Under the pieces are notes generated by a model that worked only from the letters and a program-made list of their open reading frames with translations, searched no databases and was not told where the DNA came from. The translations under genes and the position numbers were made by a program. Below, one piece after another: positions 43,911 to 53,190 of a stretch of 64,000 bases of DNA (within the stretch, counting starts at the first letter, position 1; every line of letters starts with the position of its first letter). The stretch is from an uncultured Pelagibacteraceae bacterium (lineage in GTDB: Bacteria > Pseudomonadota > Alphaproteobacteria > Pelagibacterales > Pelagibacteraceae): contig CACGSX010000001.1 of NCBI GenBank assembly GCA_902575835.1, positions 210,065 to 274,064 on the forward strand, given 5' to 3'.

Positions 43911-44748
43911 AACTAAGTTTATCCTGTTGATTTAAAAACTTTATTCTGTGCCTTAAAATATAAGGTATTGTATCTTTTATGTCTTGATGAGAAACATAAT
44001 CATTTCCATTAACAATTGCCCAGCCTTTAGCTAAGTCGATTATTTGCTTCATGCACCTTGCTGAAATATATATATTTTGCCCTAAAGCTTTTATTGTTTG
44101 TTCTATTTCAACAACATATGCATATATTTCATCTTTTATAGTTATTTCATTTTTTTTATCATTAATTTGAGACCAATTAATTGTTTCACTTGCAGAATTT
44201 GAAAAAGAGATATTTTTTTTTAACATTAAAATTTTTTCTTTTTGATCTAGGTCTGACAATGAATAAGAGATCATGAAACGATCCAACTGCGAATCTGGTA
44301 AGGAACTTGTTCCAGAAGTATCCATAGGATTTTGAGTTGCAATAACAAAAAATGGTTCTGGTAAATTATAACTCTCGCCATCTATTGTAACATTTTTTTC
44401 TTCCATTGCTTCTAGGAATGCACTTTGAGCTTTTGGGCTTCCCCTATTTAGTTCATCCGCCAAAACAATATTTGTAAAAATAGGACCTTTCTGGAATTTT
44501 AACTTATCGTCTGATAAAATGTTAAATCCAAGAACATCACTTGGTAATAAATCAGATGTAAATTGGATTCTTTTAAAGTTAAGTCCTAAGCTTGATGTTA
44601 TTGCTTTAGCAAATGTAGTCTTTCCTGAACCTGGGAAGTCTTCAATTAAAATACTTCCCTCAGAAATGATTGCAGCTAATGTTAATTTAATTTTATCTAA
44701 ATTGCCTACGATTACTTTGGATGTATCTTCTATTATTTTATTAAACAT
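43870..44748 (-). CDS. moxR: MoxR family AAA+ ATPase
   Basis: 292 residues, typical MoxR size. Walker A IEDFPGSGKTTFAKAI, then FKRIQFTSDLLPSDVLGFNI, Walker B IVLADELNRGSPKAQSAFLEAMEE, and sensor 1 FVIATQNPMDTSGTSSLPDSQLDRF. C-terminal helical lid with SARCMKQIIDLAKGWAIVNG. MoxR proteins act as chaperones for VWA-domain or membrane proteins. The genes for DUF58 and TgpA-like proteins follow on the same strand. Confidence 0.94.
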   Translation of the reverse strand: MFNKIIEDTSKVIVGNLDKIKLTLAAIISEGSILIEDFPGSGKTTFAKAITSSLGLNFKRIQFTSDLLPSDVLGFNILSDDKLKFQKGPIFTNIVLADELNRGSPKAQSAFLEAMEEKNVTIDGESYNLPEPFFVIATQNPMDTSGTSSLPDSQLDRFMISYSLSDLDQKEKILMLKKNISFSNSASETINWSQINDKKNEITIKDEIYAYVVEIEQTIKALGQNIYISARCMKQIIDLAKGWAIVNGNDYVSHQDIKDTIPYILRHRIKFLNQQDKLSYVNKEILEKINIG

Positions 44749-44756
44749 ATTTTTAA

Positions 44757-47336
44757 TTATAGTGGTTTTCTTAAATAAATTGAAAAATTATTATTAAAAG
44801 CATCATCTGTACTTCTATAGTGTTCATATGAAACATTTATAGTTAAATTATTGTTGAGTTTTGCCCCAATTCCTAAATTTAATAATAAATGTCCAGAATT
44901 TTGATCTCCTAGAGCATTACTATAAATTTCAGAAGAATTATTAATATAATATGCTTCTGATACAGAATTAATTGTTTTATCTTTTCCTAATTCAAATTTT
45001 AAAGATGGTTCAATTATACCTTTTTCAATCTCAATAAATTTACTTAAATTTAAACCTGCAGATAATGATGCACTTTTAACATTTTGTTTTTTATAAACTA
45101 CAGCTGTTCCATCACCTGTTTCTGTATAAGCCTTAAGTTGAGTAAATCCTAAATCAAGTCTTGAGTAATAATTTAAATTTCTTCCAACAACTTCAACATC
45201 AGGTTCCAATAAATAAGTAAAGCTTCCAAATAGTTGATTTCCTTTTCTATCTCCTTTATTTTTTCCACCTGTTACATCCCTACTTAGATCTATATCCATT
45301 TCTCCAATACCAGCAACCATTTCGAAAAATCTTTTATCTTCAATTTTAAAACTTGTGTAATTCATAATACTTATTACGGTGGCATCCATATTTGCCTCGT
45401 TGCTCCCCACTTCAGTTTCTTGCCAGGATTTATTGATTGCAAAACCAATTGTCTTATCTTCATTTATTTTTTTATCTATTCCAAAGGTAATTCCATCACT
45501 ATGAATATCTTGGCCTAAATTCCCATCTTGCTGCCCTACTCTACCAAATGATATATTGCCTTCACTCCAAACTCCCCATTTCTCTGTCTTTTTTTCTTTT
45601 TTAATTAGTTTTGCAGAAAGCGAATTTATTTGTTGAGCTAATAGTTGATTGTCAAAGTTCATTGCTAATCTTATATTTTGATTTGAGGAATTGTTAGTTG
45701 TAGATCTAATATAATTCATTCTTCCTGAAATTCTATTTAATGATTGGTTTAAAGAATTTATAGCAGCTACAGTTTGGTTTTTTGTGAGAGTTTTAACAGT
45801 ATCACTAAATACTTCTCCAGGTTTTGTTGAAAAATTTAAAGAAGTTGTGCTTGATATACCTGCATAAGAATTTCCAGCAGTATCATCAAAAGCAGTAGCA
45901 TCTATTAAAATATAATAATCAATATCGGCTGTTAAATCTGTACTTGGATTAATAGTAATCGCTGTAGAGCCGCTACCACTGACTTTGGCTCCAGTCACAT
46001 CAATTGTTTCAATAGTGCTATCATCAGAGGTTTTTTTTATGGTAATATTTCCACTTTCAGCATCAACCGCTTCACTAAAAGTTAGAACTATATTTGCATT
46101 TATTGCAACTTCTGTTGCATTATCGGATGGACTTGAAGATGATAGAGTTGGAGCATCATTATCAAAATTTGTAACAACTAAATTCCAATTCGTACTTCCT
46201 GAAGATGTTTCTGTAAGTGTCCAATTGAACTTTCCGTTTGTTACAGTTACTGTTCCTGTGGAACCAGCAGTAAATCTACTAGAAGAGACTCCTGTTATTA
46301 CAGAAGTATATGTTCCTGCAGATAAAGCAGAATCTGTGCTAATACTAAAAGTAGTTGCACCATTTTGATTATCAACTGCTAGTTTCCCATAGTCAGTTGT
46401 ACTGTTTGCAAGAAAGACATAATTTACAGGAAGATAGCCATCTAATTTCAATGCATCATTTCCTCCTTGATCATTTGTTAGTGATTCAAGACCTACATTT
46501 GTTTTCACTTCTAAATCATGATTGCTTGAACCACTTGATATAGTTCCTTTATTTACAATAATGTTTCCATTAGAGCCATTGTCGCCAATACCAAAAATTG
46601 CATCCCCCGTAGCAGATATAGTGCCTGTATTAGTAATGGTGACATCGTTTACATTATTAATTTCAAAGCCATTTCCTCCTGTTGCGGTGATCGTCCCAGA
46701 ATTTGTAATAGTGCCAGCTGAATAGTCAGTTCCTGATGAATATATATATAGTGTATTCGCTCTACCCGAAATAGTACCAGAATTTATTATTGTCCCTGCG
46801 TTAGCCTGTTGACCAAAATTAATTGTTCTATCTTTTGAAGATGTAATATTTCCAGAATTATTAATTGTTACTGTTCCAAAAGAAGGATGTAATTTAATAG
46901 TGTCTGCACGTTCAGACTCTAAAGTTCCACTATTTACAATAGATACTGTTCCTCTAGATTGTAACAATGAAAGTGCTGATCCAGGACTATTAGCATTATC
47001 AGTCACTGATACTGTTCCAGAATTATCTATACTAAAATCTGTAGATTGATCAGCTTCAATTCCTTTGGTCGTTCCAATAATTGTACCGTTATTAGTTATA
47101 GTTGTCGAGCCTGTTGAAAATGTATGGCCTTCTAACTCTACAGGTTCTGCGGCACTTGTGTCGACCGTAACACCACTTTCAACAGTAAGCGTATCATTGT
47201 TTGACATAACAATTTGGCTAGAGTGATTAGATGAAATTGTTATATCTTCAGCTTTTGCAATATTTAAAAATATTTGATTATAAATAATTAAAGATAAAAA
47301 TACTAAACAATATCTCATATTTAAATACTTAAACAT
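44757..47336 (-). CDS. Autotransporter with NSGTI repeats, Ig-like domain and C-terminal barrel
   Basis: 859 residues. Signal peptide (to about residue 29, NIAKA), then beta-helix repeats (TITNNGTIIG, SIVNSGTLES, TIINSGTISG, TITNTGTIS). Around residues 395-505 is an Ig-like Big_5 domain (PTLSSSSPSDNATEVAINAN and VLTFSEAVDAESGNITIKK). Residues about 590-859 form a barrel-like region (KWGVWSEGNISFGRVGQQDG, IHSDGITFGIDKKI, SYEHYRSTDDAFNNNFSIYL). Terminal residue is Leu rather than the common Phe. Located between pilD and moxR. Predicted adhesin. Confidence 0.8.
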   Translation of the reverse strand: MFKYLNMRYCLVFLSLIIYNQIFLNIAKAEDITISSNHSSQIVMSNNDTLTVESGVTVDTSAAEPVELEGHTFSTGSTTITNNGTIIGTTKGIEADQSTDFSIDNSGTVSVTDNANSPGSALSLLQSRGTVSIVNSGTLESERADTIKLHPSFGTVTINNSGNITSSKDRTINFGQQANAGTIINSGTISGRANTLYIYSSGTDYSAGTITNSGTITATGGNGFEINNVNDVTITNTGTISATGDAIFGIGDNGSNGNIIVNKGTISSGSSNHDLEVKTNVGLESLTNDQGGNDALKLDGYLPVNYVFLANSTTDYGKLAVDNQNGATTFSISTDSALSAGTYTSVITGVSSSRFTAGSTGTVTVTNGKFNWTLTETSSGSTNWNLVVTNFDNDAPTLSSSSPSDNATEVAINANIVLTFSEAVDAESGNITIKKTSDDSTIETIDVTGAKVSGSGSTAITINPSTDLTADIDYYILIDATAFDDTAGNSYAGISSTTSLNFSTKPGEVFSDTVKTLTKNQTVAAINSLNQSLNRISGRMNYIRSTTNNSSNQNIRLAMNFDNQLLAQQINSLSAKLIKKEKKTEKWGVWSEGNISFGRVGQQDGNLGQDIHSDGITFGIDKKINEDKTIGFAINKSWQETEVGSNEANMDATVISIMNYTSFKIEDKRFFEMVAGIGEMDIDLSRDVTGGKNKGDRKGNQLFGSFTYLLEPDVEVVGRNLNYYSRLDLGFTQLKAYTETGDGTAVVYKKQNVKSASLSAGLNLSKFIEIEKGIIEPSLKFELGKDKTINSVSEAYYINNSSEIYSNALGDQNSGHLLLNLGIGAKLNNNLTINVSYEHYRSTDDAFNNNFSIYLRKPL

Positions 47337-47378
47337 TTTTGATTAAATAGTTCTAGAGACCGTTTGTCATTAAAATCA

Positions 47379-48140
47379 TTAAAATAAGAGTGATTTAAAG
47401 CTATTTTCAAAAAAAAGATAAACTAATGTTCCAATGATTATGTATGGTCCAAAAGGAATTTGTGAAGACATTGATTTTGAATTTTTCAATAAACTTGGAA
47501 TAACACTTAATAGAGCTATTAAGGACGATAAAAATATTACAAAAGGTATACAAATCCATCCAAACCAAAAACCAATTGCTGACAAAAGTTTTGCATCTCC
47601 TAAACCCATGCCCTCTTTTTTTCTAATTTGTTTGTAAAAATAAATTATAGACCAAATAATCAAATAACCAAAAATTCCTCCAATTAAAGAATTGACATAA
47701 TTTGGGAAAATTGGATTTAAATTTGGATCAAAAGATTTTATAAAACCAATAATCATCAAAGAAAAAGTTAATACATTAGGGATGATGTAGTGCTTTAGAT
47801 CAATGAAGAAAATTATAATAAAAGATAGTCCTAAAATTAAAAAAAGTAAGGTAGTTAAGCTAATACCAAATAAATAATAAATCCCCAAAAAATAAGTAAT
47901 AGTAATTAACTCAACTATTAAATACTGAGGTGAAATTTTTTTTTTACAGCTTCTGCATTTGCCATTTAAAAATAAAAATGAAATTAAAGGAATATTATCT
48001 TTCCAAGTAATTAATTTTTTGCAGTTTGGACAAAATGATCTTCCTGATACAACCCCTTTACCTTTGGGGAGTCTATAGATGCAAACATTTGCAAAACTAC
48101 CCCAGAGGCCACCAAGAATAATTACAAATATTAGATCCAC
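47379..48140 (-). CDS. pilD: Prepilin peptidase / N-methyltransferase PilD
   Basis: 253 residues. Zinc-type cysteine pairs Cys37/Cys40 (CPNC) and Cys62/Cys65 (CRSC), then the two aspartates of the TFPP protease: Asp114 (FFIDLKHYIIPN) and Asp182 (GMGLGDAK). About seven membrane segments. It removes leader peptides of the pilins listed here and methylates the new N-terminus. Standard length. Next on the same strand is the autotransporter gene, 42 bases downstream. Confidence 0.95.
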   Translation of the reverse strand: MDLIFVIILGGLWGSFANVCIYRLPKGKGVVSGRSFCPNCKKLITWKDNIPLISFLFLNGKCRSCKKKISPQYLIVELITITYFLGIYYLFGISLTTLLFLILGLSFIIIFFIDLKHYIIPNVLTFSLMIIGFIKSFDPNLNPIFPNYVNSLIGGIFGYLIIWSIIYFYKQIRKKEGMGLGDAKLLSAIGFWFGWICIPFVIFLSSLIALLSVIPSLLKNSKSMSSQIPFGPYIIIGTLVYLFFENSFKSLLF

Positions 48141-48149
48141 AGAAACTGA

Positions 48150-48263
48150 TTATAATTTAATGTTTGATGTAATATGAATTAACCCATCAATTACATACTG
48201 AACCATTAGTACGGCATCCTGAAGGTGGATGTATAAATTAGGTGTATTAATTATAATCTCCAT
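48150..48263 (-). CDS. Candidate small protein gene upstream of pilD (37 residues)
   Basis: A short frame of 37 codons starts at an ATG at 48263 and ends TAA 9 bases before the pilD ATG. It reads MEIIINTPNLYIHLQDAVLM and then VQYVIDGLIHITSNIKL, an amphipathic, mildly hydrophobic peptide. It has no ribosome-binding site and no recognised relative, and the local GC rise (around 48211-48232) could instead be an RNA element. It is listed because its size and position, in the only sizeable gap, fit a small coding gene. It may be chance. Confidence 0.3.
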   Translation of the reverse strand: MEIIINTPNLYIHLQDAVLMVQYVIDGLIHITSNIKL

Positions 48264-48265
48264 TG

Positions 48266-48295
48266 TTGAAAAATTTACCAAAAATTGCTTAAAAT
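48266..48295 (+). promoter_or_regulatory. Candidate promoter of the GAF-PP2C phosphatase gene
   Basis: TTGAAA (48266-48271) and TAAAAT (48290-48295) are separated by 18 bases. The expected start of transcription is about 48302, only a few bases before the ATG at 48309. The -35 matches that proposed for the STAS gene (TTGAAA), which is worth noting but common in AT-rich DNA. Confidence 0.4.
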
Positions 48296-48308
48296 ACTAG
48301 TTAAATAA

Positions 48309-49598
48309 ATGTTTCTATTTAAATCAAAAAAACCGATCGAACCTAAAAAAGAAGCTGAACAAGTTAACGTCGACTTAGAGCTTGTCACAAAAATGAATCA
48401 AGACTTTGCTTTGTCTCTTGATTTAAATGACACCTTAATGAATGCATTGCGGGTAATTATTGCAAGACTGAACGCAGAAGCTGCAAATATTTTTCTAATT
48501 AATGATCAAAAGAAAAAATTTGAATGTATTGCCTCACTTCATCAAGATTATTTAGATGAGTATGAATTGGACCTAAAAGACGGTGTTATGGGTAAAGCTG
48601 TTCAGCAAAGAAAGTGTATTCGTGTAGGAAATGTTAGAAAAGATGTAAGAGAAATCGCAGAATTTTATTTTGACTTAGATAATAAAACAAACTTTACAAC
48701 ATATTCAGTTTTGTGCTCACCATTGATTGCTGCAAATGAATGTATTGGAGTTATTCATTGTTTAAATAAGAAAACTCAAGACAAATTATTTATAGAGGAT
48801 GATAGAAAACTTTTAGAAACTCTTTCTGCTCCTGCAGCACTAGCAATTAGAAATGCAAAGATGGCGAAAGAAATGGTAGAAAAAAATAAAATTCAAAAAG
48901 AAGTAGAAATTGTAGGGGAAATTCAAAGATCTCTATTATCTAAAAATAAAGAGAAAGATTTTCCAATTTCAGGAATCAATATACCAGCAAAAGTTGTTTC
49001 TGGAGACTTTTATAATTTTTCTGATTTAGGAGATGGAAAATATGGATTTGGGGTTGCCGATGTGTCTGGAAAAGGTATTAAGTCATCACTCTTAATGTCT
49101 AAAGCTTCTAGTTTGTATAGATGCTTAAGTAAAACCAATTTTTCTGCATCAGATTTACTATATCAATTAAATAATGAGATATGTGAAACTATATCAAGAG
49201 GAATGTTTGTTACTATGTTAATTGGAATATACAATTCAAATAAAAAAGAGTTATTGTTATCTAGTGCAGGTCATGAACCGCCTCTAATATTGTCACCCGA
49301 AGGAACTTTTAGTAATTTTTCAGAAGCTGGTCCACCTTTAGGTATAATGCCAAAAACTAAATATACAGAACACACTATTCCCTTCGAAAAAAGCTCAATG
49401 TATATTTTTACAGATGGGATTACTGAAATAAAAAATCCAAATGGAGAAATGTTAGGTTCTGAAGGTTTTGAAAATTATATTAAGAAATATCAATCAACTG
49501 CAATCAACGATAGACTTAAAATAATGATTGATGATATTCTTGGCGCAGGTCACATTCAAAAAGATGATTTAACTATTGTTGCTATAGATGGAAAATAG
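48309..49598 (+). CDS. GAF-domain SpoIIE/RsbU-type PP2C phosphatase
   Basis: 429 residues. A GAF sensor domain covers about residues 30-190 (MNALRVIIARLNAEAANIFL, GVMGKAVQQRKCIRVGNV, CSPLIAANECIGVIHCLNKK). A helical linker (KNKIQKEVEIVGEIQRSLL) leads to the PP2C domain: VVSGDFYNFS, VADVSGKGIKSSLLMSKASS, SAGHEPPLIL, IFTDGITEI and DDLTIVAID. The metal aspartates are kept. It closely resembles the phosphatase half of the Amt fusion and is a second candidate for resetting the STAS antagonist. The GAF ligand is unknown. Confidence 0.93.
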   Translation: MFLFKSKKPIEPKKEAEQVNVDLELVTKMNQDFALSLDLNDTLMNALRVIIARLNAEAANIFLINDQKKKFECIASLHQDYLDEYELDLKDGVMGKAVQQRKCIRVGNVRKDVREIAEFYFDLDNKTNFTTYSVLCSPLIAANECIGVIHCLNKKTQDKLFIEDDRKLLETLSAPAALAIRNAKMAKEMVEKNKIQKEVEIVGEIQRSLLSKNKEKDFPISGINIPAKVVSGDFYNFSDLGDGKYGFGVADVSGKGIKSSLLMSKASSLYRCLSKTNFSASDLLYQLNNEICETISRGMFVTMLIGIYNSNKKELLLSSAGHEPPLILSPEGTFSNFSEAGPPLGIMPKTKYTEHTIPFEKSSMYIFTDGITEIKNPNGEMLGSEGFENYIKKYQSTAINDRLKIMIDDILGAGHIQKDDLTIVAIDGK

Positions 49599-50729
49599 CT
49601 AATAGGGTGAAATTTGTTCCTGATTATAAATTTTACAACTCATAACAATACTCAATCCCAACATAATAGATAATAATGATGATCCACCATAAGACATTAT
49701 GGGTAATGGTGCACCAACAATTGGTAACATTCCTAAAACCATTGCAATGTTAACAAACACATATAAAAAAATTGCTGTAGCAAAACCAAAACAATATAAT
49801 TTTGCAAAGAAACTTCTAGATATTAGACCAACATTAATTATTCTATAAATTAATAATATATATAGAAATAAAAGTATAATTGATCCAAGGAATCCAAATT
49901 CTTCGGAAAATAGTGTGAATATAAAGTCAGTGTGTTTTTCAGGTAAAAACTCTAGATAACTCTGTGTACCTTTTAAAAACCCTTTTCCAAAAAACCCGCC
50001 AGATCCAATAGCTATTTTTGATTGAATTATTTGATATCCAGCTCCCAAAGGGTCTCTATCTGGATTGAAGAAAGTTAGAATTCTAGACTTTTGATAAGGT
50101 TTTAAGATGGATATAGCAAAAGGCAATGATACTAATAATAATAATCCAGAATAAATAAAATATTTAATATTTAAACCAGCCAACCAGATTATTGCAATAC
50201 CACTTCCCGCAATTAGAATTGAAGTTCCTAAATCAGGCTGTTGGATAACAAGATAACATGGAATGATTAATAGAATAACAGGTTGAATTAAAAATTTATA
50301 GCTTTGGATATCCGAGCTTTGAATTCTATGATAATATCTAGCAAAACATATTATCACTGCAATTTTCATTAGCTCTGAAGGCTGCAAATTTAGAAAGTAT
50401 AAGTTTATCCATCTTGTTGCCCCTGAAGCTGAAATTCCAAAAAATAAAACAGTTATTAATAAAATTAATCCTATAATATAGAATAAGTAAGCATTTTTAT
50501 ACCATGTAGAAACCCTGACAAAAGATAAAACTAAGAACAAACTAAAAAATATAGATAATCTTATTATGTGATTTTTAGTATAAAAAGAAAGTTTTCCTCC
50601 TTCTGTTGAATAAATCGCAAAAACACTAATTAATCCAATAGCAATAATTAATAAGATTAATAAATAATCTATCGATTTTAATTTATCTAAAAAACTATAA
50701 TTGCTAGCTTGTAATCTTTCTCTTAACAT
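49599..50729 (-). CDS. rodA: RodA/MrdB, SEDS peptidoglycan glycosyltransferase
   Basis: 376 residues with about ten membrane segments. SEDS signatures: RWINLYFLNLQPSELMKIAV and KEGFL-like region LPEKHTDFIFTLFSEEFGFLG near residue 255, and GAPLPIMSYGGSSLLSIMLG near the end. It polymerises glycan strands with PBP2 during elongation. One-base overlap with mrdA. It is the last gene of the shape cluster and ends adjacent to the convergent phosphatase gene. Confidence 0.95.
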   Translation of the reverse strand: MLRERLQASNYSFLDKLKSIDYLLILLIIAIGLISVFAIYSTEGGKLSFYTKNHIIRLSIFFSLFLVLSFVRVSTWYKNAYLFYIIGLILLITVLFFGISASGATRWINLYFLNLQPSELMKIAVIICFARYYHRIQSSDIQSYKFLIQPVILLIIPCYLVIQQPDLGTSILIAGSGIAIIWLAGLNIKYFIYSGLLLLVSLPFAISILKPYQKSRILTFFNPDRDPLGAGYQIIQSKIAIGSGGFFGKGFLKGTQSYLEFLPEKHTDFIFTLFSEEFGFLGSIILLFLYILLIYRIINVGLISRSFFAKLYCFGFATAIFLYVFVNIAMVLGMLPIVGAPLPIMSYGGSSLLSIMLGLSIVMSCKIYNQEQISPY

Positions 50730-52678
50730 TATGCTAAACTAGTTTTTCCTTTATTAAATTGTTCTCTTAATTTGTGTCTATCAATAATTCTTTTTATTAA
50801 CTTACTTGCAAGCGGGGCAGCTGCTTTGCTTCCAGATCCTCCGTGTTCAATAATAACACTTATTGCATATCTTGGATTCTTGTATGGTGCAAAAGCAACA
50901 AATAATGCATGGTCTCTTTTTTTATATTCTATTTGTTCAGTATCTAAATCTAATTCTCTATCAAGATCAGTAATTCTTCTAACCTGTGATGTTCCAGTTT
51001 TTCCTGCAAATTGATATTCAGGATTGTCGTAACGAGACCCATATGAAGTTCCATATTGTTCATTTGTAGAACCAAACATTGCATCTAATATAAATTTAAT
51101 GTTGGACTTTTTACGATACATTCTATGATAATATTCAATATTTATGTCATCTAAGTAATTTCTCTCATGCAAAGTAAAATTGGAGTGATTTAATTTGATT
51201 TTATTTATTATATCATTATAATTTATAGACTCATCTTTTATGATATGAGGTTTTATTTTATATCCTCCATTTGCAATTTGGGCAGTCATTAAACAAAGTT
51301 GTAGTGGCGTGGTCTGAATATAGCCTTGACCTATACCGTTGATTACAGTTTCTCCTAAATACCAACTTTGCTCTAGTACACGTCTTTTCCATTTCGTATC
51401 AGGAACTAACCCTTTTTTTTCGTCGTTATAAACTTCTCCAAGCACATTAGCTCCAAGACCATATCTTTTTGCAATTATTGACAATTTATCAACGCCGAGC
51501 AGTCTTGCCATTTCATAAAAGTATATATCGCAAGATTGTTTGATGGCATTTCTTAACTTCATGTACCCATGACCTTCTTTTTTCCAACAATGATATTTTA
51601 CACCATAAAGTTCATATGGATGCTTGTGACCCTTGCACCTAATTGTTTTATTGGGATCTAATATTCCATACTCTAAAGCAGCGAGAGCAACTAATGGTTT
51701 AAAAGTTGATCCAGGAGAATAAAGTCCTGCAATAGACTTATTTATTAAAGGTTTTAAAGGATTATTTCTGATTTCCTGCCAATCTTTCTGATTAATTCCG
51801 TGTGTGAATTTGTTTGGATCATAGGTTGGTGATGATGCCATCGCTATTATTTCACCAGTATAAATATCCATTGCACTGATTGATCCCGCTTTATCTTTGA
51901 GTAATTCTTGTGCATACTTTTGAATCTCAATATCTATGGTTAATTTTACTTTATTTCCTTGCTTTTCTTTGATGTAGTCTATTTGACTTATTCTTTTTCC
52001 AGATGCATTGACCTCATATCTTTTAATACCATAATTGCCTATCAAAAATTTCTCTTGTGATTTTTCAATTCCATATTTTCCTACTTTTAGTCCTGGAACA
52101 AAATTTTCTTTGATTTCAGGTTTTTCAATATCTTTTGGACTAGCGTCACCGACATAACCTACTATATGTACTAATTCATTCGCGAAGGGATAGAATCTTG
52201 ATGTAGATAAAACAGGTTTTGCTCCTTCTAATTCATGTAAATATAAATTAATTTTAGAAAATTGTTCCCACGTTAAATTATCTGAAACTACTAATATATC
52301 CCAAGGTTTTAATCTTTCCTTTTTTTTATATAATTTTTTAATTTGAAACTGATCTAATCCAATTAAATTTTTGATCTTGAATATTGTTAGGTCAAAATCA
52401 TTAATTTCATCTAACATTAAATGTAACTGAAATACTCTATCGTTGCTTGCTAAAACTTTATTAAAATTGTCTAATATTATTCCTCTCTGAGGTGGAGTTT
52501 TCCACTCACGTATTCTATTTTTATCAGATAAAATTTCATATTTTTCTCTATCTGAAATTTGTAAATTATATAATCTTGATGAAATACCAGCAAAAAGTAA
52601 TATTTTTGCTGCAGCTAATATAAACATCCTTCTTGTTATAACTCTACCTTTTTCTATGTTTCTTCCTCTATTCAACAT
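50729..52678 (-). CDS. mrdA: Penicillin-binding protein 2 (MrdA), elongation transpeptidase
   Basis: 649 residues. Short cytoplasmic start and a membrane anchor (about residues 20-40), dimerisation domain, then transpeptidase with SPGSTFKPLVALAALE (active Ser-x-x-Lys), SCDIYFYEMA (Ser-x-Asn equivalent is SCD) and AGKTGTSQVRR (KTG). It cross-links peptidoglycan in the rod complex. Overlaps the mreD stop by 11 bases. Confidence 0.95.
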   Translation of the reverse strand: MLNRGRNIEKGRVITRRMFILAAAKILLFAGISSRLYNLQISDREKYEILSDKNRIREWKTPPQRGIILDNFNKVLASNDRVFQLHLMLDEINDFDLTIFKIKNLIGLDQFQIKKLYKKKERLKPWDILVVSDNLTWEQFSKINLYLHELEGAKPVLSTSRFYPFANELVHIVGYVGDASPKDIEKPEIKENFVPGLKVGKYGIEKSQEKFLIGNYGIKRYEVNASGKRISQIDYIKEKQGNKVKLTIDIEIQKYAQELLKDKAGSISAMDIYTGEIIAMASSPTYDPNKFTHGINQKDWQEIRNNPLKPLINKSIAGLYSPGSTFKPLVALAALEYGILDPNKTIRCKGHKHPYELYGVKYHCWKKEGHGYMKLRNAIKQSCDIYFYEMARLLGVDKLSIIAKRYGLGANVLGEVYNDEKKGLVPDTKWKRRVLEQSWYLGETVINGIGQGYIQTTPLQLCLMTAQIANGGYKIKPHIIKDESINYNDIINKIKLNHSNFTLHERNYLDDINIEYYHRMYRKKSNIKFILDAMFGSTNEQYGTSYGSRYDNPEYQFAGKTGTSQVRRITDLDRELDLDTEQIEYKKRDHALFVAFAPYKNPRYAISVIIEHGGSGSKAAAPLASKLIKRIIDRHKLREQFNKGKTSLA

Positions 52679-53189
52679 TTTTTTGTTTTAAACCTAGTAA
52701 ATAAATTTGATTAAATAATTTTGAAACTGCAGGGTAAATTAAAAATGAAAAAAAGGCAGTTGACATTAAAGCTCCATAACTAATGCTTCTGTCAAAGAAA
52801 ATTGCTAACACTGTAAAATGAATTGAGCTAACAATTAATATTGCGATAAAGAATAATATCCAATCATAAATCAGGTTGGGAACTAGAGTTCTAGCCCTAA
52901 AAAAAGATGCGACAACACAAAGCAAAAGATAATTTATTGATGAAACTCCAATTGGTAGATTTTGTACAACATCATTAATTACACCTGCAAAAAAAATAAG
53001 TCCATAACCAAGCATTTCCGGTTTTCTTAAAACCCAATAAAAAACTATTAAGTGAATAAAATTAAAAGATATATTAATTTTGAAAATTTGAAATGAAAAT
53101 GAGTAGCCAGTCAAAGCAAAGAAAAATAATAAAATAATAGGAAAACTATTTAATAAAAATTGATAAAATTTTAGATCACTTCTAGCCAT
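52668..53189 (-). CDS. mreD: Rod shape-determining protein MreD
   Basis: 173 residues with five to six hydrophobic segments. Weak but recognisable MreD pattern (VFYWVLRKPEMLGYGLIFFA then GVINDVVQNLPIGVSSINYL). MreD is an inner-membrane scaffold of the elongation complex. Called mainly from length, topology and position: one base after mreC, overlapping mrdA by 11. Confidence 0.9.
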   Translation of the reverse strand: MARSDLKFYQFLLNSFPIILLFFFALTGYSFSFQIFKINISFNFIHLIVFYWVLRKPEMLGYGLIFFAGVINDVVQNLPIGVSSINYLLLCVVASFFRARTLVPNLIYDWILFFIAILIVSSIHFTVLAIFFDRSISYGALMSTAFFSFLIYPAVSKLFNQIYLLGLKQKNVE

Positions 53190-53190
53190 T

